Below, in pieces: positions 1 to 12,000 of a stretch of 64,000 bases of DNA. Each line of letters starts with the position of its first letter. Position 1 is the stretch's first letter. A program made the translations under genes and the position numbers. The notes beneath the pieces were generated by a model that saw only the letters and a program-made list of their open reading frames with translations, ran no database searches and was not told the DNA's origin. The DNA is from Mytilus trossulus (Eukaryota; Mollusca; Bivalvia; Mytilida; Mytilidae): the NCBI RefSeq assembly GCF_036588685.1, contig NC_086380.1:31018474-31082473 (forward strand). Direction: 5' to 3'.

Positions 1-690
1 TCTTACGCCTTTTTCATTCATTGATAATCATATACTTGTTCAATTATTGCTTATCCATAAAAAATAATGTGACAAATGCCAAAAAAATGTATAATAGCTA
101 TAATCATAATTAATGGAAATTATATATAATGAAATTTAAACTGTCACTTGACACTATGAAAGTGATTGAACACTTAAAATGTCAAAGTTTCCTAAGTTAG
201 GAGGCGTAGGACAACTGTTCAATGCATAATAAAACGGTTAATTCACTTAGTTTAGATAAATGATTCAAAAATATATTTAGAGCAGTAATTGTAAACAAAA
301 GATAGGTAGTTGTCTTACATTCTTAATTTATCTTAATATAATTAGACAGCTTGCGTCGTCATCACCTTTCAAGTGATAATCACATAAGCTACATCCTTTG
401 ACAGGTATACTATATATGTCTCACTCTGTTGAGGCATATTATATAACTAAAGCAACATGAGCTTTTTCGAAAAGTTTGGAATTTTTTATGGATTTTTTCT
501 TCTTCTGATAAACACATCATTGTAGTTCATTACAGAAAGGAGTTTTTTTTTTAAAGAAAAACTATTGATATATAACAAATACATTTTTGGTATTTGGATT
601 AAATGTTACGGCTAGAACTTTAATTAACTTTATTACAAAAATTCAGTATATTTAGGAAATACATATTTTTAAAATACACAGGCATTGCAA
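1..690. other. AT-rich flank homologous to DNA upstream of copy B
   Basis: No gene is visible. Positions about 60-180 align with about 27235-27350 (shared words such as AATTATATATAAT and GATTGAACACTTAAAAT), which lies roughly 800 bases upstream of the copy B start. This implies another family copy on the minus strand beyond the left edge. Confidence 0.5.
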
Positions 691-836
691 GAAAGCGGGT
701 ATACACAGTGAATCACGTTCGGACTAGTTTGCAAGAACTTGTATTTGATTTAAACTCTTGAACGTCGGGTGTTTATTCATTTCTTCCATATGTCTAGCTA
801 TGTGAAATTGAAGATATGAAAACAAATGTTTAACCC

Positions 837-1190
837 CGACGCACTTTCAAGCCTGTCCCAAGTCAGGAGCCTCTGACCTTTGTTAGTCTTGTATGATTTT
901 AATTTTAGTTTTCTCGTGTATATTTCGGAGTTTATTATGACGCCCAATGTCAGTGAACTAGTATACATACTTGTTTAGGAGCCAGCTGATGAAAGCATCC
1001 AGGGTGCAGAAGTTTTTTGCTGCTTTGAAGACCAATTGGCGTTCTTCGGTTATCGTCTGCTCTATGGTCAGGTTGTTGTCTCTTAGACACATTCCCAATT
1101 TCAATTCTCGATTTTATATGAGGCATACATAACATTCCAGCTCCTGACTTTTGTATCAACTTGAATCCATAATATGATATCATTTGCTTC
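837..1190 (+). repeat. Abundant dispersed repeat, family 1
   Basis: The unit begins near GCCTGTCCCAAGTCAGGAGC and ends near GACACATTCCCAATTTC. Related copies in the window lie at 11525-11795, 35388-35640, 8843-8945 (minus, partial) and 25180-25304 plus 26172-26280 (minus, split). I recognise the family as very common in Mytilus; I do not know its class. Confidence 0.75.
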
Positions 1191-1860
1191 TATAGGTCAA
1201 TTTCAAAATGGAATTGTCAGTAGCCAATTCCTTCCGAAAACCCGTTCGTGAATACTTCAAGAATAAGGATAAGTCTTGTTTTAGAGAATTTTCCATTCTT
1301 ATATAGCAACATTCGACTAACGTCTAAATAAGGACTTTACTTTTCCAGATGATACAATACGCCAGAGTGTTGATTCTTATCTAAATTTACCTCATATATT
1401 GACCTTTGAACATGTTGAAAGGGTCGATTGAAAACAAAAATATACTAAAAAGAGATTACTCCCTTGTTGTGAATTTCCCATTGTTTTTTTATCAAAATCC
1501 AGTAGTATTTAGATACGAAGTATATATCACGCATTCAAGGGCTTGTATTTTATACAATCATTTCCGTTATAGATTGTCGCTGCTCATAATGGAGTTATTT
1601 ACCTACAAGTATAACAGTCTCAAGTGGTAAAGCTGAAATTTAATCTCCGTAAAATTTACTGACACCTTCTCTAGCTGATGGTGGATATGTTCCTAATACA
1701 GGTTTTTTTAATAAAGAACAAGATGAACAGACAAGAGTAAACAAAACCAAAATAAAATAACACAACACAATACTGATAGAATTTAAACCGTGATGATAGC
1801 AGGTACTCCGAAAGATTAAGTGTTGCTTGCTTCACCATAGACATATATTGTTTTGGCCAT

Positions 1861-4495
1861 TTATCACTGGTGGTAAGCGGATGGTCGTAACTAAAAGTTA
1901 CGACCATCCGGAGATGGGAGACAACTCTAGGGATAAGTTTTTCTTTTCCGATTTTCGTGCACTAAAAGGTTCATTTGAACTAAACCGCTTGTCTCAAACA
2001 TACTATTCGGCAGTCCGATGATATTAAAACCAAATTTGCTGCATTCCAATTTTCGTAAAATAGTCATTCAAAAATTCAAGCAGGATGGTCGTAACTTTAA
2101 ATGTGTGATGGTCGTAACTTCAACTATAGTATTTTGGATGATGGTCGTAACCGACACAAGATGGTCGTAACTTTGAAAGATGACCGTAACTCGAGTATTT
2201 AGAAAAAAAAATATTAATGTATTTTCATTGAAAAGGTAATCGACTCATATGTAATATATGATTTGCTACAAACAATATTATTTGTTACTCTGGTAATGAT
2301 ATGCAGAAATTAAGCTTGAGAATTATTAAGCATACACATTTCTGATGGATTTCAAACGCTCATCATTTAGAAGCAACAGTGAAAACTAATCCACTCGCAT
2401 TAAGCCAAAAAGTATGTCAGGGTTGAGAATTAATATATATTTTTTACTGTACGTTAAGGCATGAAATTATTAAATGCACGTGTAAGCCCTTATATTTGTT
2501 TTTATAGTTTTTTATTTACGACTTTTTTTTTTATCTGCAATCATGTCGGCAGAAGTAATTATTTAACGTACAATTCTGAACAATCATCTTTAAATCATTT
2601 TTGCAGTTCTTATAAGTCTTTGTTTACTCCTTGACTTTAAATTGTTATTCTCTTATAAACTATTGGCCTTCAAATATTCGTCTTTTGGTCGTTCATGAGG
2701 AAATAGAATCCACAAATGCACTTCTGAGTCAGGGTTGAGTTCAATATCGTCGCTGCTACGTAGTGCTACGTAAATTTTGACGATTGAACATGTAGCTATA
2801 CACTATTTGTTACATAGATATTGATAGCAGCTACGTAGCCGCTACGAAATAGAACTCAACCCAGGATATTATTAAGTGTTGTCGTTATTTCGTATCGATT
2901 ACATAACGATTATATATTGCTGTATAGCATTGATATTAGTTCTAAGTATTGGTATGGAATGAAAACTGAATCCATGGTGTCGCAATGAACATTGTGTTAA
3001 CCTCGAAAGTAGGAATATTGTTGATATATATTTTACACTGCTACATGCACTGAGTAGTCTAAAGAGTAAAATAAAATACTAGTTTGTAGCCAGGATAATG
3101 TTACAAGGACTTAGGTCAAACTAAATGTACTGCGGCCACTATTACATACAAATCCCGGTATGCAGGTTGAAAATCATGTGTAAGTTATATGTTTACATTA
3201 TATGAATGGCTACAAGCTACTCATGGACTTCGTCATTGGACATTACTGTGCACCTGATTATCAGCTTGATTTCACCAAACAACAATATGACGTCTAAGCA
3301 TCCAGGCTAAAAATAAAGCGCATGTTCTTTAACTCAGGTACGGACCTGCGAATTCGCGGGTATGCTCTAGTCTCGATAACGAACTTCATAACCTATCAAT
3401 ATTTTAAGCTTATTTTGACTCCTTATTAATGCTCTTTCGACTTAATGTTTCATTCTTAAATTGAAGATTTTAAAAAAATCAACTAGTAGGTATATCCTCA
3501 AAAAGTTTATGTTTTTAATATATGCGAATTCCAAACGGGAAAAAATTCAGGATACTGTTATTTCATGTGATGTCCAATTTGTTAAAAATCCTTTTCTTAA
3601 ACTCATTTATTTTGTAATTAAAACAATTATTTGATACATTTTGTGCTTTTTATTTCTAACTAAGAATTATCATAACCAGAGCTGTGTTTCTTGTTTTAAA
3701 ATGAATTCTCCACTTTTGAGAAATTTACATTGTTAATGAATTTAACCGCTTACATTAATTCATCTATTTGCGTCTTTGTTAATTTTATACAATATTATAT
3801 ATTTTCAGAATATATGACTGTTCATTTTCTATTTTTTCTTCTTTACAGGTATCTCTCTCTCCATTTAGTTTTTATTATTTGGTGAAAACAACTTCACAAA
3901 TATATAAAATGATATATGATATATTCATATAACAAAATACACGTTTAGAATTCTTGACTGGTTCGGTTCAAGACATTTGAAAAATTTGGAATTCTAAATC
4001 GAAACTAATATTTGAAAACTTTTAAAATTTTTGAATTGATAAGTGTTACACGCATTGACATTGCTTAATTACTCATTGTATGTAAAAAATGGAAAAAAAT
4101 CTTCAGAAATACATCATATAAAATACTAGTATGCATATAATAAAAGACAAGTTTAAAACTCTTGACTTGCCTTATTCGGTCTAATTTAAAACAAAGTTAC
4201 GACCATCACAAATTTACGTTACGACCATCCTCAATATTTTTGTTTTTTTAGTTACGACCATCATGCTTGAATTTTTGAATGATTATTTTACGAAAATTGG
4301 AATGTTTTAATGCACTAAATTTGGTTTTAATATCACCGGACTGCCGAATAGTATATACGAGACAAGCGGTTTGGTTCAAATGAACCTGTTAGTGCACGAA
4401 AATTGGAAAAGAAAAACTTATCCCTAGAGTTGTCTCCCATCTCCGGATGGTCGTTACTTTTAGTTACGACCATTTGCTTACCACCAGTGATTTAT
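1861..4495. mobile_element. Foldback DNA element with about 330-bp terminal inverted repeats
   Basis: The left arm 1861-2195 and right arm 4190-4495 are inverted copies, starting CACTGGTGGTAAGC at the outside. Each arm carries several copies of the 13-mer GATGGTCGTAACT (left at 2084, 2107, 2140, 2160, 2179) and an outer hairpin. In the left arm, 1879-1909 is a perfect 14-bp stem with a 3-base loop. The 2 kb interior has no coding capacity and holds a MITE at 2730-2864. The element interrupts the intergenic block. Confidence 0.8.
2730..2864. mobile_element. Small MITE nested in the foldback element
   Basis: It is a 135-bp imperfect palindrome. It starts CAGGGTTGAGTTCAATATCG and ends with the inverted form GAACTCAACCCAGG. 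Internal GCTACGTAGC repeats are present. No clear target duplication is seen. Confidence 0.7.
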
Positions 4496-4759
4496 AAACA
4501 GTTGAATCATTGTAAATGGCTTGTGGGTGGAGAACGTAAAATGGTAACAAAATCATATGTAATACGATATTGTTCAGTATTTGTCAACCAACTCGTAATT
4601 GCTGTCATCAAATATATATCGATGACTCTAATCTATAACTGACATATTGTATTTTTTTGTCATAGTACATGTATGTGTCCTTTCAGTTTTGTACACAAGC
4701 CAAGCAGATGAGACATACAACGGGACATTCGTATTATAACACTAATTCTAATATGACGA

Positions 4760-5955
4760 CTTTTTTTATCCTCAACCAGTATAATCGCAATATATAAATT
4801 GCAGTGATACACAAAAACGGCTGTTCCGCGTTACGAACAACTTATGTATACTACCAGCTATTCTTAATTTTCGACATTAAAACCCACTGTATACGTAGAC
4901 CAATATTCAAATACAATATAGGTATCTCAATATACCTAAATGAAGTTATTTTCCTTCATAACGACAAATCATTCTTTTTCAGAATCAACCTGGACGATAC
5001 CATGTTTCAATGAAATATGCTCAAAGGCATACAATAATGACCTGTGTGAGGTCGTTATTTTCCTTGATAAAAATGCAATCTATAATTTACTTCAAAATTT
5101 TTTCGTTGCCGGTTCGGAAATTCATATTTTTATATAATTTATATAATTTAAAGTTCAATGGATAATATATGTAAAAGAAACCTTCATTGTCCGCATTTTA
5201 ATTTAGAAACAAATAACGCTTGAAGTTTTGTTAATTTATCGCTACAATGAAGAAACATTATCATATATGTCAGATGAATTTTGATATAGACTTTCATAAA
5301 AAAAAGCCAGATTTAACATATTCGTGTGTTTGAGTTTGAAAATCTTATTGAGTCACACTGAATTGGTTGGATGATTTTTGGTTGCTTGCTTAACGTCCAG
5401 TGGCAAATATGTCATGCATGTTCAGGACGATAAATGCTAAATAGTAACTCATACTGTAACCTACATGTATATATATTCGTCTTTGTGTCAGTTCTTAACT
5501 TTTTTAAATATATGTATACCTTTAACTCTATCAAATGATCAGTTAACGGTCAGGGTAAAATAATCGAGAATAAATGCCCAACCCATGGTTAAATGAAAAC
5601 CAATCTACGGCTGCCATGAATTATTTCTTCAATAAACAACTGTATAAATATCATTAAATGCGTTGAACATATGTTATGAAAGGTTCTATCGGTTTGTGGT
5701 GAAAAATAATACAAGTTAGTGTGAACCTAGCGGGAAAAAAACTTTATCGTAGTAAATATGTTTGAAGGAAAGAAGGGGGACGCTATTGTAATCATTCTTT
5801 AATTTCTAAATTAAGTTATATGACTCAGAGATTGCAACGTTGTGTACATCAATGTATTTTCATAGTTCTATTAAAAGAGGGACGAAAGATACCAAAGGGA
5901 CAGTCAAACTCGTAAATCTAAAAAAAACTGACAAAGATGAGTTAAGCACATGCGT
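4760..5955. other. Intergenic, downstream of copy A
   Basis: No exon is seen. It holds a short dispersed repeat (about 5366-5432, TTAACGTCCAGTGGCAAATA) also found inverted at 61672-61735. At about 5860-5945 there is a minus-strand copy of the retroelement tail that ends the element at 54960-57480. Confidence 0.5.
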
Positions 5956-6089
5956 TTAGTAATTGTTACGAAAACAAGGTTCCCTTTCGTCAGAATTATC
6001 TCCACAATCATCCTTTCCGTCACAGAACTGACGGATGTAAACACAGTTCCCATTATCACAGGAACGTTCTCTCCATCCACAATTTCTGG
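5956..6089 (-). CDS. Copy A LDLa domain D5, terminal exon
   Basis: This 134-nt exon ends in TAA. It encodes T-R-N-C-G-W and the canonical [14 protein letters not shown], then a short tail PCFRNNY with no anchor. The acceptor is TTACAG. A dispersed-repeat fragment (about 5860-5945) begins about ten bases past the stop codon. I see no clear polyadenylation signal in the next 250 bases. Confidence 0.9.
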
Positions 6090-9000
6090 CTGTAATACAG
6101 AGAAAAAAGTGTAAATTGCAACAGAAGAAAAGTGTGGTCGTTGAAATAATCTGAGGCAACATATAAATACATGTATCAAATTGAATTTGGTATACGTGGT
6201 TATATTCACAACTTTCTAACTCTTTATAAAAAATGTCATGATAAAATTTCCAAATCTCGAATTTCATTAGATAAGCGTTCGTCAAATACATATCCATGCG
6301 GTACCATGTTAAAATTTTGGTAAAGTGCAGTTTGAGGATGTACAAACTACTAGGTGATCTAAGGTTACATAGAATAAATCAAGAATTCAAAATTGATACG
6401 TTAAGCTAATAAAGTATTCATTAAGGATCATAATAAGCAATAAATAATGAAGTCTTTTTTTGAGATATTTGATTTATGAAATATGGCGTGAAAAGTTAAA
6501 ATCGGACATTTACTCTATATTTGCAGTGGTATTATTTGGATCTCAAATCATAAGAAAGAGATCAAGAATCTGCTTTAATTTTGTCAAATGTCCTTTTACG
6601 TCTATTAAGTCTTATGTCAATTATTCACGTGCTTTCTAGTTAATTGACACGTAGTATCATGAGTCTGAATTGAAAATCACTCGAATAATTCGTGATTCAT
6701 TTCCAGTAAAATATATTGTTTTTTGTTGTTGTAAATACTCATGTGCGAAACTAGGTCTTGAAGAGTAAGAATATACCAACTTTTACAGACATTAAATGTC
6801 TCATCTGAACCGTCATTACAATCTCGTTTCCCATCGCAAAGATGAAGATATGAAAAACATTGTAAATCATCAGCACATTTTAAGTCAGCACCTGGATATG
6901 TACATGTGTAATCTGAAAATAAAAAAAATCTTAATATTAAAAGTTACTATATATCTGTAGTTTATAATCTTAAATAGATAGAAAAGGATCAAGTGAAAAT
7001 TTATGATTACAGGACCTATGTTAAATTCTACTGTTGACTGTTAATGACATTGTATTTTTCATTAAAAATGAGCTAAAAGTTCGCCTCATATTCCGTTATT
7101 AGGATTATTCAGAACTAGGAAATAAAATCATCTTAATTTTTTCCTACCGTTTGACGCAATGGTATGGTGCTTTAGTATTTCAACATCGGGAGCATATTCA
7201 TTGCATATTCATTACTACAATATTGATAAATCTTATACCACAAAAATATTACACTGAGTATTAACAGAACCGCAACCAATCATAAGTTTGACTAGAACTG
7301 TTTTGCATTCACTAATATCGAAATCCTTTTTTTAAAAGCTTCCCTATTCGACCTTACTTAGTATATATTTTTTGTATCATTTTAACTGTTTTGAGTTGAA
7401 GAAATAACAACATGTTGTATAACGATTAAATTGGAGCAGGATCTGTTTCCTTATCGAGCACATTAGCTCACCACCAGTTGTGATGAGGTGAGTGTTGCTT
7501 AGTCTTTAGTTTTTCATGTTGTGTTTTGTGAACTATTATTTGTCTGTTGGTTTGTTGTTTTTTGTCCTTTTAGCAATGGTTTTGTCAAATTATTTTCGAC
7601 TTACGAGTTCCAATATCCCTCTGAAATTTGTTGTCTCTCTTTTTAAAGAATTAGGTAAGCCATCGTCAAATGTTGATAATTAAGTCGATAATATTATAGA
7701 TAAACGTCGTTGAATCTTAACAGTTTATTCAATTAATGTATTTTGTTTTATACACTTTTACTTAAAATGTAATGATTGAATTTTGGTTAACACGTGGCGT
7801 TTAAACATTTAGAACTTGTTATGTTTGATGCTGTCGTTGAATTTATGACACAATGATCTTTATTTCTCATGCATGTCCCGCATATGATTAAAAAGTCAAT
7901 TTGTTATACTGAATAACTTCTGGTGAAATCTAATAGTAATTGATGTATGTTGTTACCATTCTACTTTTGCAATATGTATGGTATCATTGAAGTCCATCAA
8001 ATTACTATGTATAATTTTTGTTCAAATAAGATGCAAGTAACGGACGTTAACAGTGGACCACAAGGTCTCCATGTCCAGTAATAAGGCTGTATGATCTCCA
8101 AGAACGACTGAGTAATAACTTATGGTACTTTTTCCCTAATATTTACAATTTTATATTTCGTGCTTCGTTTTTCCTAATTTTTATTTTTCGTGTTACGTTT
8201 TTACGATTTTGTGTTTCCGTGTTCAGTACCCCCTTTAGTATTAAACCTCTGTTCAGTATCTTACTTCTACACAGATTCTCTTGATCATCAGATCCATCAA
8301 GACAATGAACTGTTTTCCCATCACATTGTTCCCAAATAAATATACATTGAGTCTGATCTGCACAATTCACCTTCGTGCCTGCACAAGGGCGCCCTGTAAG
8401 ATAAAATGTATTGCGATAGTTTCGTGCAAATGTTGTGTGCTAAATGAAATTTTAAAAATAGGCAAAAATGTTTCCGAGATATAAGCCATTGAAATTTTGG
8501 CGGGGAAATGTTTTAAAAAATAAATAGAATAAAAGCTGAGAATCATACAAGTGATTAAATTTTTGAAACATTAAGCTTCGTTAAGACAAACTTTAATCGA
8601 AATTTAGGAAACTCAAGTGTTGTTTCCTTGAAACATACCCATTTCGGTACACATTTAGTGTAAGTCAACAATTCCCATAGAAACAATGAAAATAGCTACA
8701 TTCAGATAAAGTTCAGTTGAATTCATCTTTTAATATGTACAAATAAATCAGCATTTGCATCTTGACTAGTTAGTTAAATAACCAAGATCAATTACTTTTC
8801 TGTGTATTTTTCCTGGATAGATAATAAAATTGAGATTAGATACGGGGAATGTGCCAAAGAGTCAACAACCCGACAAAAGAACAGAAACAGCCCAAAGCCA
8901 CAAACGAGTCTTCAAATCAGAGAGAAAATCACGCACCCCCAAGTTGACTTCAGATGACCAATAAAGGGAGTTTGCTTCTCAGTTTCAAAGTAATTAACTT

Positions 9001-12000
9001 TTCAAAACACCAGTTTATACAGATAGGGGATAGATAAAGGAATCCAAAGAGCAAAATATATATATAGGTATATGCTTTTTTTCGAGATATTAGCTATTGA
9101 AATTTTGGCGGGGAAATATTCCCTCTTGACTTTTCACAGATTTATCATTTACAAGTTGAAGTTCTCAAAAACTGTTTAAAGTAATCAACATTTTATATTG
9201 TTTTAGATTGTTGTCAGATTTTCGGAATCCTCTGGTTTTATCCATTTAAATGCCTTGACAAAAATGCCCGGTGATCCCCATTTTTCTTTTCTAAATCTTT
9301 TACATGTATAATGATAAGCCATCTGTTAAAATCTTATAAAATTTTGATTACTTTTTAACAGTTGTAGTATACTATCAATGAAATACTATAACTTCAGTCA
9401 CATCGGTGACCTTTTCACAACATGTGACATATTCTATCATTTATCGTTTGCGGTTCGATTCCTTTGAGATTCATAAATATGTGTCAAAAAGCTCTTTTAA
9501 TTATGCATAAATCTTATAAAACTTTAAAAAAAAAAAATTCCGATATCCAATATTTAGTATGACATCTTATATTTGATTGACACTTTGACGATCAGATGAA
9601 TCAGATGTTAGTGAATGTTTTGAAAAAACACGTTTGTGATTCAAAACGACAAAGATATAGCATTATGCACACTGAAAAGCATCAAATAACTCACAAAGTA
9701 TTAGCGATGTGACTGAAGTTAAAGTATTTCATTGATATTATACTACAACGTATATCCAAATTACAAGAAAATAAAAAAAATCACAATGCATGAATAATAA
9801 ATATCAACATTTTGTGAGTACTATTGTCTAGACGTCATACTGTAATCATCAAGATTAACTCTGAAGACTGACAACGGTCATATAACCGGATACAGACATA
9901 CATATTAATTAAAATAGATCCGGACCACTTGCAATTGGATTTTTCTATGTTCGTTTAATTTCATTTTTCAGATTAAAAGTGTATTGATCATTGTTTTTGA
10001 CTAATTAAAAATGGATTTTTGTAGATCGAATCAGTCAATCAAATGGGCATTCCATATGTGTCACCTTCAGAGTTGACATTCTTTTTCTTTTCATTTCAGA
10101 GCTGAATACATGCGAAATCTAATTTCTAGTAAAATTGAAGGTCACATGAATATGGATTAGATAAGGTCGGATTATTCACACACAAATGAATAATTTATGA
10201 TTGACGTTCTTCTGTTGTCAATGTTGCCGCTGAGCATACTATTTTCTTACTTTTTCACTCTCATTTTTGACTGAACAAAGAAATAAATTTCGATTGTGTA
10301 TTCATATTATATCGAATCTAACATGTCTAATGATCTTTTAATGCTGAACCAATGTCAGTTGTTTTATATTTTACCTTTACAGGTAGCCTCGCTTTCATCT
10401 GAGCCATCGTTACATGCAATGTAATCATTACATACTGCAGGCTTCCATATGCATTGGCGACCATCAGCACATTTTACATCTTCGTCACGACACTTATAAT
10501 CTGATATAGGAAGCATGTTATTTCTAAATATGTATAATGGTTATGGCTACCCTGTTATTGGTTTTTCCTATTTCTTGTATACCTGTACATGCGGATATTG
10601 TTTTGGCTCAATCTACACAGTTTATTCAAAATATAAGATGAAATGGCATGTTTTTTATTCTTTTTCTTTTTTATTGTGTTTAAAGATATATTCATTCCTT
10701 TCTAAAATTAACAACAAAATTTTGGGGAGGTGTAATTCACCAAGTACTTTTAATTGCTATATGATATAAACGGATGATATTTTTCAAACAAAAGACGAGC
10801 TTGACCATCAGCAAAGGGTATGTATGCTAAAACAAAAGTCAAATCAAGTAGTTACACCAGGTGTATATGCATATGTAAAATGTTTTGCCGCACCTGTACA
10901 TAAATCTTCTCTTTCATCTGATCCGTCCTGGCACTGACTCAATCCATCGCAAAGCTGATACTCATATATGCATTGACTATGGGCATCACAGTGCACTTGT
11001 TTTCTATTATAACGTATCCCACATGAGGTACCTGAAATGTCATGTGGATAAAGATAAAATCCAACCAAAGGGCAGCAAAAAGCCGATGGCCAACAATGGG
11101 TCTTCAAGACAGCAAAATAATATCGCACAAGGACGCGGACAAAATGTTTACTAGTTCGGTAAAAGTAGCCGTCATATTGAACACCATCACAAATAAATGA
11201 ACTAAAATAAAAGATATACATTCAAGACTCTTTACTTTGCGTCAAAATTGGCTGGGTTGAGCATGTTTTATGAGAATCTAAACCGTCCCCTTTACCTCTA
11301 GCCAATAAAGAATAAATAAACATACAGCAATACACAGTAAAATGAAGTATACAAAAAGTCTGATTTCATAAAAGGTAGCCCCCCCCCCCCCAAAAAAAGA
11401 AAAAGGTACAGTAACAGCTCCAGATCAATATTAAATTGATTTAATTTATGTCTTTATCATGATATGAAAATCACTAACATTCCTTCCTGTTTGGGTTTAA
11501 ATTCATACTATCATACCTCATTTTTGCGCCTGTTCCAAGTCAGGAGCCTCTTGTCTTTGTTAGTCTCGTATAATTTAATTTTAGTTTCTTGTGTACAATT
11601 TGGAAATTAGTATGGCGTTCATTATCACTGAACTAGTATATATTTGTTTAAGGGCCAACTGAAGGACGCCTCCGGGTACGGGAATTTCTCGTTACATTGA
11701 AGACCTGTTGGTGACCTTCTGCTGTTGTTTTTTCTATGGTCGGGTTGTTGTCTCTTTGATACATTCCCCATTTCCATTCTGAATTTTATCATGACATATA
11801 AGAGAAGAATATTACCCGTATGCGCCAACAACTGGTTTTAAAATTATTGTGTTTATTTTTGATGCAGAAAAAAAATAAGAGTGAATCAATATTTGTTTCA
11901 GAATAATATATCTTTAATGACATGCAGACATCAGTATCATAAATACATCCTTTCTAAATAACTGTGTTTAAGACTGTGTAAGATTTTGGGGAAAATGGTG

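Larger units (their letters stand above)
690..4760. repeat. Intergenic block, first copy (interrupted)
   Basis: Pieces at 690-830, 1190-1260, 1730-1860 and 4495-4760 align with the intergenic blocks at 15176-17690 and 30070-38960. An abundant dispersed repeat (837-1190) and the foldback element (1861-4495) are inserted. No gene is seen between 690 and 5956. Confidence 0.6.

Noticed and set aside
5904..6209. 101-residue minus-strand frame overlapping the copy A terminal exon
   Set aside because: It is the other reading frame of the LDLa exon plus intron; no domain and no paralogue conservation.
10885..11154. Plus-strand 89-residue frame over copy A D1
   Set aside because: It is the antisense shadow of the D1 exon and the repeat beside it.
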